A stretch of 42,711 nt of DNA from Geobacter sp. UBA6151 (GCA_002423105.1 DIUT01000058.1:1-42711); one strand, 5' to 3'. Numbered from the stretch's first letter, positions 22,182 through 31,198 are shown. Notes: generated by a model not told the origin, from the letters alone. Made by a program: numbers and translations.

Positions 22182-22990
22182 TGCACGCCCCCTGTCAGCA
22201 GCAGACCCAGCAGACGAGCCGGATCGTAGAGGCGGATCGCAAGCAACAGCAGCCCCCAGCCCAGCAGAAACAATGTATCTCCCACGCCAAAGGAACTGCC
22301 GGACGGACAGTGGAACTCCCCCGCAAACCCGCGTGACAGCATGGACCGGTAGACCCGCTCCGCCCGTTCCCAACTGCGCAGCAACAAATGACCGATCATT
22401 GTGCCAAAGGAGGCAAGCCCCGTACCCTTGCCGCCAAAACAACGCTGATCCCGGGCCAGCTTCAGCCGTGCCGCCTCTTCAGCCAGTACAAACAGATAGC
22501 GGTACAGAAACAGCAACTGGGCCACAAACACCTTCGGCAGCCCTAACTGCGCCAAACCCCGGCACAGTGCAGGAAAACCGGTGAGGCTGACCAGGATCAA
22601 TGCGGAGGCGACGGTCAACAACGAGCGCAGGACAATGGAGAAGAAGGAGATCCAGCCGCCGCTGATCTGAACAGGTCCGGCAATTGCCACTATTTCACGA
22701 TCAAGCAGGGGATTGAAAATACCGACAACCAGGACAAAGGGAATAACCAGCAGAATTTTGGAAACGAGGTAACGGACCGGCAGCCCGCCGCCTGCAATCA
22801 GCACAACCGGAAAAATAAAGAAAGGAAACAGCGCCGCCAGTTGATATCTGCCAAGCGATATTACACAGATGATAAAAACCAGGGTAGCCAGTATCTTGGC
22901 CCGTGCATCAACATGGTGCAATGGACTGTCACGCTCAGCCAGCCGTTCAAGCTGCCTGAAGTCCAAAAGCGCCCCTTCAACGGAACGCAT
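22178..22990 (-). CDS. cbiQ: Cobalt/nickel ECF transporter permease CbiQ
   Basis: A 270-aa inner-membrane protein with four or five membrane helices (one early: ILATLVFIICVISLGRYQLA) and the EcfT-type cytoplasmic helices carrying ARAxxRS-like arginines (SWERAERVYRSMLSRGF), which couple to the ATPase. Its start overlaps the end of cbiM by 14 nt, and its stop overlaps cbiO by 4 nt. Confidence 0.92.
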   Translation of the reverse strand: MRSVEGALLDFRQLERLAERDSPLHHVDARAKILATLVFIICVISLGRYQLAALFPFFIFPVVLIAGGGLPVRYLVSKILLVIPFVLVVGIFNPLLDREIVAIAGPVQISGGWISFFSIVLRSLLTVASALILVSLTGFPALCRGLAQLGLPKVFVAQLLFLYRYLFVLAEEAARLKLARDQRCFGGKGTGLASFGTMIGHLLLRSWERAERVYRSMLSRGFAGEFHCPSGSSFGVGDTLFLLGWGLLLLAIRLYDPARLLGLLLTGGVQ

Positions 22991-24008
22991 CTGATCCTTT
23001 CAGGGCGCTTTTTTTCCGTGATGCCAGGAAACCTGCGCACAGGGCAAGCAGAAGTGTCGCGGTCCCGCCGACAATTCCGGAAAGGCTCGTGCCAAGCTGT
23101 GTACCCGCTTGTACCATCTGTCCTTCGTTCTGCTTCCGGAAAGCATAGTCGGGCAACAGAGCTATTTTTTCCTGAACCGCAGCAAACCCGGAATGCAGCC
23201 CGGCTTCCGGTCCGCGCAGCTCTTTACTGCCGCTCACTTTGGCAATGGACCACTCCAGACCATCGGGTTGTTCTGAGGCAAACCAGGAGAGCAGCGCGCC
23301 GGTCAGCAGCGCAGCCAGCAAAAAGGTAACCATCACCGGTTTAAGGGAGCGTGAAAGCTGCGGAGAAACAGCTCCATCCAGCAGTTCGGGACGGGCCCTG
23401 TGCACAAACAGCAGCACCGCCGCGGTCACCAACCCCTCCACCACGCCAATGGCCAGATGAATCGGCTGCATCAGCAGCAGGAAGCTGGAAAATGACAGGG
23501 AAGAAACACCGGAAAGCGTTGTTTCAAACACCACGCCGAACGCGCCCAGTTGCAAGCCGACAACCGCCGCAATCACCGCTGCCGCTGTCAGCCTGCCCCG
23601 CGTCGGCGATGATCCCGCCAATGGTTTGTAGAGCAGCGGATAGGCAACAAAGGCCGGGAAGAAGCCCAGATTGAAGATATTACAACCCAAAGCCAGCAAG
23701 CCGCCATCGGCAAAAAACAGGGCTTGCACCACCAGCACCGAAGCGATGGTGAGGAAAGCGGCCGATGGTCCCAGCAGTACCGCCAGCAGCAGACCGCCCC
23801 CCAGATGCCCGCTGGAGCCGGTGAGCGGAATAGTAAAGTTGATCATCTGCGCCGCAAAGATGAACGCCCCCAGCACCCCCATCAGCGGTACGAGGCGATC
23901 GTTCCCGGAATTTTTAATCCGCGAGGAACAACGGGCGATCAGCACAGCGGACACCGCCCACATGGTTCCGCCAACAACCGGGGAAACAAGCGCGTCAGCC
24001 ATATGCAT
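22977..24008 (-). CDS. cbiM: Cobalt/nickel ECF substrate-binding subunit CbiM fused to CbiN-like domain
   Basis: A 343-aa membrane protein. MHMADAL at the N-terminus supplies the His2 that CbiM/NikM inserts into the metal site, which fixes the start (GGAGG 6-7 nt upstream). Six to seven membrane helices follow (GSSGHLGGGLLLAVLLGPSA is the family signature). The C-terminal ~110 residues are a CbiN/PDGLE-type extension (EQPDGLEWSIAK, then a final helix GTATLLLALCAGF), so this is a CbiMN/NikMN fusion. Sequence does not settle Co versus Ni. First gene of cbiMQO-hldD, transcribed away from the molybdopterin oxidoreductase. Confidence 0.92.
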   Translation of the reverse strand: MHMADALVSPVVGGTMWAVSAVLIARCSSRIKNSGNDRLVPLMGVLGAFIFAAQMINFTIPLTGSSGHLGGGLLLAVLLGPSAAFLTIASVLVVQALFFADGGLLALGCNIFNLGFFPAFVAYPLLYKPLAGSSPTRGRLTAAAVIAAVVGLQLGAFGVVFETTLSGVSSLSFSSFLLLMQPIHLAIGVVEGLVTAAVLLFVHRARPELLDGAVSPQLSRSLKPVMVTFLLAALLTGALLSWFASEQPDGLEWSIAKVSGSKELRGPEAGLHSGFAAVQEKIALLPDYAFRKQNEGQMVQAGTQLGTSLSGIVGGTATLLLALCAGFLASRKKSALKGSDAFR

Positions 24009-24036
24009 GGGAGACCTCCATAAGGGACTCGGAACT

Positions 24037-24070
24037 TACCGCGGTAGCACGAAGTTTATATACGTAACAC
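24037..24070. promoter_or_regulatory. Candidate metal-regulator site upstream of cbiM
   Basis: GTAGCAC (24044-24050) and GTAACAC (24064-24070) repeat in one orientation 20 bp apart, and TACCGCGGTA (24037-24046) is a palindrome. GTAACAC equals the half-site described for NikR in Deltaproteobacteria, but the known operator is inverted (GTGTTAC-N13/14-GTAACAC), whereas these are direct. Lies 30-60 bp before cbiM in the 155-bp divergent gap. Confidence 0.3.
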
Positions 24071-24163
24071 TCGATGTACGGCAAAAATCACCGCACTGTC
24101 AACCGGATTTCTGTTGCCTACTGGAAATTCCCGGTTATCATACGGCCTACCGGAGGAAACGCC

Positions 24164-26176
24164 ATGTCCACGATTGTCCGTTCCGTCTGTCCCTACGACT
24201 GCCCCGATGCCTGCGGCCTGCTGGTGGAGGTGAAAGACGGCCGCGCCCTGAAAGTTTCCGGCGACCCGCACCACCCCATAACCCGTGGCCTGCTCTGCCC
24301 CAAAATGCAGCACTATGAGCAGACGGCCCATTCACCGCGCAGACTGGACAGACCCTTGATCCGCTGCGGTCCCAAGGGGAGCGGCCTGTTTGCGCCACTA
24401 TATTGGGACGAGGCGATCCGCGAGATCTGCTCACGCTGGCGGACATTGACCAACAAATACGGCGCGGACTGCATCCTGCCCTATTCCTATGCCGGCACCA
24501 TGGGCTTGGTGCAGCGCAACAGCGGCCATCCTTTTTTTCACAAGCTGGGGGCATCACGGCTGGCCCGTACCATCTGCTCGCCAGCCAAGGAAGCTGGCTG
24601 GCAGGCGCTGATGGGGGATACTCCGGCACTGGACCCGTCGGAGATGCAACACAGCGATCTGGTCATACTCTGGGGCATCAATGCCGCGGCAACCAGCATT
24701 CACACCCTGCGGGACGCCAAGGAGGCTAAACAGCGCGGTGCGCGGCTGCTGGCCATCGACACCTACCGCACACCAACCGCAGACCATGTGGATGAAACCA
24801 TTCTCATCCGTCCCGGCAGCGACGGCGCACTGGCGCTGGGCATGATGTATGTCATGACGGTATGGGGACTGCTGGACAGGAAGTTCATAACACAGCAGGT
24901 CAGCGGCTTCAAGCCGCTGGCCGAAACCATTCTGCCCCGCTGCACACCTGAGGCAATGGCCAGTATCTGTGGCATCGCGCCGGAGGTGATTGAGCGGCTG
25001 GCCCTGATCTACGGCAGGGCCAGAGCCCCCTTTATCCGCCTGGGCAGCGGCCTTTCCCGCTACGGCAACGGGTCCATGAATGTGCGCTGCATCACCTGCC
25101 TGCCCGCTATCAGCGGCGCCTGGTCACAGCAGGGCGGCGGCCTGCTGTGCGGCGCCTCCACCGGGACGGCCTTTGCCATGGAGCGGATCACCCGAGAAGA
25201 TTTCATGCCGCAGCCGTTGCCGCGCATCATCAACATGAACCAGCTGGGCAACGCCCTGAGCGCAGATGCGGAGCACCCGGTCCGCTCACTCTATGTGTAC
25301 CATTCCAACCCCGCAACCATTACCCCGGACCAGAATGCCGTCATCAAAGGGCTTGAGCGGACAGACCTCTTTACCGTGGTCCATGAGCGGTTCATGACTG
25401 ATACCGCCCGCTATGCCGATATCATCCTGCCGGCAACCTCGTCGCTGGAACATGCCGACCTGTACCGCAGCTACGGCGGCTATCAGGCGCAACGGTGCGC
25501 AGCGGCAATTCCGGCAGTGGGTGAGGCAAAGTCCAACTGGGACACCTTCAGCCTGCTTGCGGAAGGGATGGGTTGGGATGAACCGTTTTTCCGCCAGTCG
25601 GCTGACGACCTGATTGATCAGCTGCTGGCATCGGAAACCCCCTGGCGCAGCCAGGAGACAACGGAGAAACTGCGCCGTGGCGAACCGGTGCTGCTGACGC
25701 CGCCATCATCTCCACGAGGGCCATGGCTTACGCCATCAGGAAAAATTGAAATTCATAATCCGCGTGAGCCTGAGCCGTTGCCCCGCCTGCTGCCAACCCA
25801 TGCCGAAACAGACGACCTGCCGCTCCGCCTGCAACCGGCAGTGACTCCCTTTGCCCTTAACTCCGGTTTCTACGAACAGGACCACTTACGCAGCAGACAG
25901 GAACAGATGGTGCTGCTGATGCACCCGGACGACGCAGCAGCACGGTCGCTTGTCGATGGAAACCCTGTTATCGCCCGGAACAGGGAAGGAGAGGTGTGCT
26001 TCACCCTGCGTGTTACAGATCAGACGCCAGCAGGCACAGTGGTCACCGAAGGGCTCTGGTGGAGCGAATTCATTGGTGGCAGACGTGGTGTTAATGCGCT
26101 TACATCCCAGCGTTTGACCGACCGCGGGGACGGTAGCACCCTGTACGATGTTGCCGTTGATGTCCGCGCCGCCTGA
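24164..26176 (+). CDS. Molybdopterin-dependent oxidoreductase (bis-MGD, [4Fe-4S])
   Basis: A 670-aa enzyme. The N-terminal cluster site is VCPYDCPDACGL (Cys9, Cys13, Cys17) with the fourth Cys in GLLCPKM (~46). A Cys in RTICSPAKEAGW (~137) is the likely Mo ligand, so this is not a Sec enzyme. The central molybdopterin domain has LVILWGINAA and YGNGSMNVR; the C-terminal molybdopterin-dinucleotide-binding domain includes PSGKIEIHNPR and SQRLTDRGDGS. The substrate is unclear; no partner subunits are adjacent and no Tat signal is visible, pointing to a soluble cytoplasmic enzyme. The ATG at 24164 has GGAGG 7 nt upstream, so a longer start at 24074 is unlikely. Confidence 0.9.
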   Translation: MSTIVRSVCPYDCPDACGLLVEVKDGRALKVSGDPHHPITRGLLCPKMQHYEQTAHSPRRLDRPLIRCGPKGSGLFAPLYWDEAIREICSRWRTLTNKYGADCILPYSYAGTMGLVQRNSGHPFFHKLGASRLARTICSPAKEAGWQALMGDTPALDPSEMQHSDLVILWGINAAATSIHTLRDAKEAKQRGARLLAIDTYRTPTADHVDETILIRPGSDGALALGMMYVMTVWGLLDRKFITQQVSGFKPLAETILPRCTPEAMASICGIAPEVIERLALIYGRARAPFIRLGSGLSRYGNGSMNVRCITCLPAISGAWSQQGGGLLCGASTGTAFAMERITREDFMPQPLPRIINMNQLGNALSADAEHPVRSLYVYHSNPATITPDQNAVIKGLERTDLFTVVHERFMTDTARYADIILPATSSLEHADLYRSYGGYQAQRCAAAIPAVGEAKSNWDTFSLLAEGMGWDEPFFRQSADDLIDQLLASETPWRSQETTEKLRRGEPVLLTPPSSPRGPWLTPSGKIEIHNPREPEPLPRLLPTHAETDDLPLRLQPAVTPFALNSGFYEQDHLRSRQEQMVLLMHPDDAAARSLVDGNPVIARNREGEVCFTLRVTDQTPAGTVVTEGLWWSEFIGGRRGVNALTSQRLTDRGDGSTLYDVAVDVRAA

Positions 26177-26273
26177 ATTTGTAACAATGTGTAACAAGCG
26201 CATGACAGAATTGACATTCTAAGCTATAGTCCTCGACCGGAAGTTTCGTGAATTTAACTTTTGGAGAGTTCCC

Positions 26274-27452
26274 ATGAACATGCTGCTCGGTCTATACATG
26301 AGTCTGACAGTTCGCGCCCGGATTTACCTGCTTGGCATCTGTTACAGCTTTTGTATCATCTTTGCCGTTGTCGCCAGCAGATTCCTGCCGACAATTTACG
26401 TTATCGGCACCACAGCGCTGTTTGTCATTGTCGGCGGTTTTTTCACCGGACTGCTGTTCTGGACCGTTAATAGTGCTCTGCAACGAATTCTGGACTACCT
26501 GAAGGAAATGACCGGCGGCAACCTGAACCAGACCATTTCCGCAAAACGCAATAACGAAATCAGCGCCATCATCCGCTCCATAGACTCTCTGCAGACCTCA
26601 ATGCGCACCATCATCTCAAGCATCCGGCAGACATCGGATACCCTTGCCGGCTCATCCAACATCCTGCGCCACACCGCCATCTCCATTGCTGATGGCACCG
26701 GCAACGCCGCCATGCAAACTGATTCAGCCAGCCAGGCGGCGTCAGGCATGGCCTCGGTCAGCTCAGAAATCTCCCACAGTTGTGACACCATGTCAGCCAT
26801 GGCTGAAGAGGCTCAGGCCGTCTCCCACGAAGGAGAGCGGATCATCACCGGCATGGCCAGAACCATGGGCAGCATTGAAACGGAAATGAGCGGAACAACC
26901 AGCGCCGTCAAATCACTGGGCGCCACCTCCACCCGCATCGGCGACATCATTGCCACCATTGGTGACATTGCCGATCAGACCAATTTGCTGGCCCTGAACG
27001 CCGCCATTGAGGCAGCCCGCGCCGGTGAGCAGGGACGCGGATTCGCCGTTGTAGCTGATGAAGTACGTAACCTGGCTGAGCGGACCACCGTAGCGACTCG
27101 CGAGATTCAATCGATCATCGACGCCCTGCAAAAGGATGTCAGCACCGTGGTAAATTCAATGGAACAGAGTTCGGACAGCGTGCGCGACGGCGGCGAAGCA
27201 GCCCGTCTTTCCTGTGGAGCAATCAACTCCATCCGCGAAAAGATCAGCACCCTGCACAGCCACGTATCGCAGGTTGCCAATGCCACGGCCCAGCAATCAT
27301 CCTCCACCCAGGCTATTTCCGACAACATGCACAGCATCTCAACCGTTATCCATGCCGCTGCCTCCGGGGCCGAACAAACCAGGGCAGCGGCCATGGAATT
27401 GAACGCTTCAGCCGCCGAACTGCAACAGATGGTAAGCAAGTTCCGGGTTTAA
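26274..27452 (+). CDS. Methyl-accepting chemotaxis protein without periplasmic domain
   Basis: A 392-aa receptor. Two membrane helices (residues ~17-34 and ~42-65) are separated by only a few residues, so there is almost no external sensing loop; a HAMP region (~66-118) and a signalling domain with the conserved tip DQTNLLALNAAIEAARAGEQ follow, then ADEVRNLAERT. It may sense a membrane or cytoplasmic cue. Good ribosome site (GGAG). A 97-bp gap separates it from the oxidoreductase, and a hairpin follows. The next kinase/regulator pair is co-oriented but separated by 76 bp. Confidence 0.93.
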   Translation: MNMLLGLYMSLTVRARIYLLGICYSFCIIFAVVASRFLPTIYVIGTTALFVIVGGFFTGLLFWTVNSALQRILDYLKEMTGGNLNQTISAKRNNEISAIIRSIDSLQTSMRTIISSIRQTSDTLAGSSNILRHTAISIADGTGNAAMQTDSASQAASGMASVSSEISHSCDTMSAMAEEAQAVSHEGERIITGMARTMGSIETEMSGTTSAVKSLGATSTRIGDIIATIGDIADQTNLLALNAAIEAARAGEQGRGFAVVADEVRNLAERTTVATREIQSIIDALQKDVSTVVNSMEQSSDSVRDGGEAARLSCGAINSIREKISTLHSHVSQVANATAQQSSSTQAISDNMHSISTVIHAAASGAEQTRAAAMELNASAAELQQMVSKFRV

Positions 27453-27483
27453 GAAGTCCAGACCACGCTGTTCCAACTACACA

Positions 27484-27511
27484 CGCCGTCGGCAGCCAAC
27501 TGTCGACGGCG
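27484..27511 (+). terminator. Hairpin after the chemoreceptor gene
   Basis: CGCCGTCG (27484-27491) pairs with CGACGGCG (27504-27511) across a 12-nt loop. No T-run follows (CTCTTCCGG), so termination may be partial or rho-dependent, or the hairpin may only stabilise the message end. Confidence 0.35.
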
Positions 27512-27528
27512 CTCTTCCGGATTCAGCC

Positions 27529-29265
27529 ATGCTCATTACCAGCTTCCAACGCAATAGAATCCTGCTTCTTTCCTCACTGCTGCTACCGCTTTTCCTTTAC
27601 TGTGTGACCCTCTGGAAAGATTACAACTCTATTGCCGAAAAGTACCGTAATGACGCTATCCGCACCGCGCATATCTTTAAACAGCATGCCCTGAATATCT
27701 TTGAAACCCATCAACTGATAGCTGAAAAAATTAGTGGGCGGCTACAGGGAATGGATTGGAAGACCATCGAACATTCGACGGATCTACACAGCTATCTGGC
27801 AAGCATACAACAGCAGTATCCGCAGATTGATGCCCTCTGGCTGGCGGACCGCAGCGGCAGAGTACGCGCTGCCAGCCTGCTTTTGCCGGAGAACCGGATC
27901 AATATCAGTGAACTTCATTTTTTCAGGGCGCTGCGCAGCAACGGCAATAAGATGTCCATAGGTCGGCTTGTACAGCCCCTTGTCCTTAAAGAGCACAATT
28001 TCAACATAGGTTTTCGCCGTGAGGATGCATCCGGCTCTTTTGACGGCGCACTAATCATAACCCTGAGCCCTCAATACTTTACCAGCTTTTGGAGCTCTGT
28101 TCATGAGAGACCGGGCTCTGCCGCTTACCTGCTACACCCTGATGGATCGATTCTTGCCGGTTCTTCACCGGTCACGCCGGGGAACAGTCTGCTTGCCCGT
28201 GACACCGATCCGATGCGGGCACTGGCATCCACTACAGAGCAGGGCACATTTACCGGGAGTTTTCCCCAGGATGGCATACAGCGCACCTATGCCTTTCACA
28301 AGCTGGACAGATTTGACCTGTACCTCTTCAGCGGTTTTGAAACAAAGACACTATTGCGTGAATGGTTATGGCATGCCGCATTGTACGGCGCATTTTTCGG
28401 GATAGCAGCCATTGCCCTGTTCGGCCTTGCCTGGAATTTTGTACAACTGTATGAGCAGATGGAACAGCGGGTGGAGCGGCGGACAGCGCAGCTTGCACAG
28501 AGCAACCAAGAGCTGAGCCAGGAAATAGAAGCCCGTAAACAGGCTGAGGAACAACTGGTTGAAGCGAAGCGGCTTGAAGCCATAGGGCAGATCGCTGGCG
28601 GGGTTGCCCATGAGGTCAGGAATCCGCTGAATGCCATTCTGTTTGTCACCGAGGCGCTCTTCAAGGAGAAGAGTATCAGTAGCAATCCTGATCTTGAACC
28701 ATATATGCAGCATATTCGCACCCAGGTGCGGCGGCTTTCCTCGCTGATGACCGAACTGCTGGAACTGGGTAAACCGATCCCCCGCTCATTGTTTCAGCCG
28801 GTGCTCATAACCGCCGTGTGCTCTGAAGCGCTTGATGCCCTCAGATTGTCTGAAGCATCAAGCAGCCATACTCTTACCATAGTCAGTGATGCAGGGTTTG
28901 AAACCTGCCACGTGCATGCGGACCCGCAGAAGCTGCGACAAAGCCTGGTCAACCTGCTGGAAAACGCTGTCCAGAACAGCCCTGAAGAAAGCGAGGTGCA
29001 TTTACGCCTGACCACAGACAGCAGATTTCCCGGCTATGCGGTGCTTCAGATCATTGATGTTGGACAAGGAATAGCTGCTGAAAATCTGCCCCGCATATTT
29101 GAGCCGTTTTACACCAGCCGTACCGGTGGCACCGGACTGGGGTTGGCCCTGGTCAAACATTACATCGAAAGCATGGATGGCAGGGTGCGTATCTGGAACA
29201 ACAGTCCTCCTCCGGGCTGCACGGCAGAGATTCGTTTGCCCTTTGCAGGCGAGGTGCAAGCATGA
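27529..29265 (+). CDS. Membrane sensor histidine kinase with extracytoplasmic Cache-like domain
   Basis: A 578-aa kinase. TM1 ~10-29; periplasmic domain ~32-278 with dCache-like features (IDALWLADRSGRVRAAS, GALIITLSPQYFTSFW, AYLLHPDGSILAGSS); TM2 ~283-305; a coiled coil ~306-350; H-box His361 (GGVAHEVRNPLNAI); N-box NLLENAVQNS; G1 DVGQGIA; G2 GTGLGLAL. The ligand is unknown; Cache domains usually bind small organic acids or amino acids. The stop overlaps the next regulator's start (ATGA), which marks a cognate pair. Its ribosome site is not obvious. Confidence 0.92.
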   Translation: MLITSFQRNRILLLSSLLLPLFLYCVTLWKDYNSIAEKYRNDAIRTAHIFKQHALNIFETHQLIAEKISGRLQGMDWKTIEHSTDLHSYLASIQQQYPQIDALWLADRSGRVRAASLLLPENRINISELHFFRALRSNGNKMSIGRLVQPLVLKEHNFNIGFRREDASGSFDGALIITLSPQYFTSFWSSVHERPGSAAYLLHPDGSILAGSSPVTPGNSLLARDTDPMRALASTTEQGTFTGSFPQDGIQRTYAFHKLDRFDLYLFSGFETKTLLREWLWHAALYGAFFGIAAIALFGLAWNFVQLYEQMEQRVERRTAQLAQSNQELSQEIEARKQAEEQLVEAKRLEAIGQIAGGVAHEVRNPLNAILFVTEALFKEKSISSNPDLEPYMQHIRTQVRRLSSLMTELLELGKPIPRSLFQPVLITAVCSEALDALRLSEASSSHTLTIVSDAGFETCHVHADPQKLRQSLVNLLENAVQNSPEESEVHLRLTTDSRFPGYAVLQIIDVGQGIAAENLPRIFEPFYTSRTGGTGLGLALVKHYIESMDGRVRIWNNSPPPGCTAEIRLPFAGEVQA

Positions 29266-30581
29266 AGCCCCGTATTTTACTGATAGAAGATGATGATGCC
29301 ACTCGCTTTGGTTTTGTGCGCTATTACGAACAACAGGGATATGTTGTCACTGAGGCGGCAACCTTGCGTCAGGCAGATGAGCTGCTTTCCGCAGAATATT
29401 TTGACGCCATCGTGCTTGATATCGGCATGCCAGATGGCAACGGTGTCGATTTCATTCAGACCATTCGGCAGCACGACCCGGTGGTGCCGGTCATCGTCAT
29501 GACCGGAGCAGGCGATATCGCCATTGCTGTTGATGCCATGCAGCGCGGTGCCGACAACTTCATCACCAAACCGATTGATGAGATCAGTCTGACTGTCTTT
29601 CTGAAAAAGAATCTGGAACTGGGCGAACTGAAGCGGCGTCAGTTCATGCGCAAGCAAAAGGAGAGCAGGGAAGATTCTGTCTTTGGTGAAGCTCAAACAA
29701 TGATCAAACTACTGGAACATGCACGTATTGCCGCAGCAAGCGACGGGCCGGTGCTGATAACCGGTGAGACCGGCACCGGCAAGGGGATGCTGGCAACATG
29801 GATACACCGCAACAGCAAGCGTTCATCCTATGAATGTATTGAGCTTAACTGCTCAGCGCTTCAGGGGAATCTGCTGGCCAGGGAACTGTTCGGCCATGTA
29901 CGCGGGGCATTCACCTCTGCTGACCGTGACAGCAAGGGGCTGCTGGATAGCGCGGACCGCGGCACCCTTTTTCTGGATGAGATCGCCGACATGCCCCTGG
30001 AACTGCAACCGACATTTCTCAAGGTGCTGGAGGACAAGACCTACCGCCGTCTTGGGGATGTCAAGCTGCACAAAAGCAACTTTCGGTTGATCTGCGCCAC
30101 CAATCACACCATTGCCGATGCAGCGGACAAGGGGCTGTTCCGCCAGGATCTGCTGTACCGGATCAATCTGATTACCCTGCATCTGCCCCCCCTGCGGGAA
30201 CGGCTGGATGACCTGCCCCGTCTGACGGCCAATATTCTGAAGACAGTTGGCTCTGCTGCAACAACCCTCAATCGTTCAGTAATGAGTCGGCTGGAAACCT
30301 ACCACTGGCCCGGCAATATTCGGGAGCTGAAGAACGTTCTGGAGCGGGCTGTCCTGCTGGCACAGGGAGAACAGATACAGCCACAGCACCTGCTGGGACT
30401 TGACCGCACACCACCGCCAACGGCTCAAGCTTCAACAACCCAAAGCATCCGTGATGCCGAACAGGCCCATGTCCGGGCAGTCCTTGCGCAGGCCGACGGC
30501 AATGTTAACAAGGCCGCGCAACTGCTGGGCATATCAAGGGCCACTTTGTACCGCAAACTGAAGTCAAGTCCAGGCAGCTGA
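29262..30581 (+). CDS. NtrC-family response regulator with altered sigma-54 loop
   Basis: A 439-aa protein. REC (Asp53 in VLDIGM, Lys103 in TKP); AAA+ domain with Walker A GETGTGKG (168-175), the loop GAFTSA (215-220) where Gly of the canonical GAFTGA is Ser, Walker B GTLFLDEIAD, and the R-finger region RINLITLHLPPLRER; C-terminal Fis-type HTH (NKAAQLLGISRATLYRKL). Coupled to the Cache kinase. The dyad and sigma-54 promoter immediately downstream (30626-30719) are the likely target. The Ser may change or weaken sigma-54 contact; by established family knowledge most substitutions at this Gly reduce activity. Confidence 0.93.
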   Translation: MKPRILLIEDDDATRFGFVRYYEQQGYVVTEAATLRQADELLSAEYFDAIVLDIGMPDGNGVDFIQTIRQHDPVVPVIVMTGAGDIAIAVDAMQRGADNFITKPIDEISLTVFLKKNLELGELKRRQFMRKQKESREDSVFGEAQTMIKLLEHARIAAASDGPVLITGETGTGKGMLATWIHRNSKRSSYECIELNCSALQGNLLARELFGHVRGAFTSADRDSKGLLDSADRGTLFLDEIADMPLELQPTFLKVLEDKTYRRLGDVKLHKSNFRLICATNHTIADAADKGLFRQDLLYRINLITLHLPPLRERLDDLPRLTANILKTVGSAATTLNRSVMSRLETYHWPGNIRELKNVLERAVLLAQGEQIQPQHLLGLDRTPPPTAQASTTQSIRDAEQAHVRAVLAQADGNVNKAAQLLGISRATLYRKLKSSPGS

Positions 30582-30625
30582 ACCTGCTGCATCACGTACC
30601 CCACCGTCTCACTCTGTCGCAAACT

Positions 30626-30659
30626 TGAGACAGATGTCTTGATATCAAAGACTGTCTCA
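30626..30659. promoter_or_regulatory. Extended dyad, probable enhancer site (UAS)
   Basis: TGAGACAG (30626-30633) and CTGTCTCA (30652-30659) form an inverted repeat around the perfect palindrome TTGATATCAA (30639-30648). An extra GTCTCA half-site lies at 30606-30611. Centred about 60 bp upstream of the -24 element of the sigma-54 promoter, in the right place for NtrC-type binding. Confidence 0.65.
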
Positions 30660-30702
30660 CCCTCCTTATTCATTCAAACAGCTGATAATACTAAACCACC
30701 CC

Positions 30703-30719
30703 TTGGCATGCTTATTGAT
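30703..30719 (+). promoter_or_regulatory. Sigma-54 promoter for receiver-chemoreceptor-cheW operon
   Basis: TTGGCATG-CTTA-TTGAT matches the -24/-12 consensus TGGCAYR-N4-TTGCW except for A at the C of TTGC; the GG and the -12 G are correctly spaced. The predicted start (~30730) falls on or next to the ATG at 30731, implying a leaderless or near-leaderless message for the first gene. Confidence 0.7.
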
Positions 30720-30730
30720 ATTCTACCAAC

Positions 30731-31156
30731 ATGCTTGGCAGCCATCAGACAGACATACCTTCAGCAGACTGGAAAAAACGGATTCTGGTTGTTGAAGATG
30801 AAATAGCCCTGCTTTTTGCCTGTAAGTCCATGTTCGGCAGTGAGGGTTTTGCGGTGCATGTTGGCACCTCATTTATCGAGGCTGTGGAAAAGCTGGAAAC
30901 CTACCGTTATCTGGCAATAATCGCTGACATCCGCCTCAAAGGGATCGACAACAGAGATGGCCTCTATCTGCTGAAGCTTGCAAAAGCGATGCAGCCTGAA
31001 GCCCAGGTTATCATCATGACCGGGTATGGCAGTGAAACAACAAAGAAGGAATCTATTGAATACGGCGCTTCCTTCTATTTTGAAAAACCGGTGGAACCAC
31101 TCATCATTCTTGCGGCACTTAAAGGAATACAGCAGACGGCAGAGGGCCATCTGTAG
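30731..31156 (+). CDS. Single-domain response regulator (REC only)
   Basis: A 141-aa protein made of one receiver domain: VVEDE acidic pocket near residue 25, phosphoacceptor Asp in IIADIRL (~65), MTGYG and Lys in YFEKP (~116). It has no output domain, as in CheY-type or relay regulators. No Shine-Dalgarno is visible before the ATG at 30731 and the predicted transcription start is next to it. First gene of a sigma-54-driven operon with a chemoreceptor and cheW. Confidence 0.85.
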   Translation: MLGSHQTDIPSADWKKRILVVEDEIALLFACKSMFGSEGFAVHVGTSFIEAVEKLETYRYLAIIADIRLKGIDNRDGLYLLKLAKAMQPEAQVIIMTGYGSETTKKESIEYGASFYFEKPVEPLIILAALKGIQQTAEGHL

Positions 31157-31198
31157 GTATCGTTGGAATCCGCAACTACAGCATCAAGGAGGTAAAAC

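Noticed and set aside
24009..24163. Cobalamin or NiCo riboswitch before cbiM
   Set aside because: No conserved core of either riboswitch was recognised and the gap is only 155 bp and shared with a divergent gene.
24164..26176. Selenocysteine in the molybdopterin oxidoreductase
   Set aside because: No in-frame UGA; a Cys stands at the likely Mo-ligand position.
26177..26273. FliA (sigma-28) or sigma-54 promoter for the first chemoreceptor
   Set aside because: No acceptable match to either consensus; only a lone TTGACA without a -10 at right spacing.
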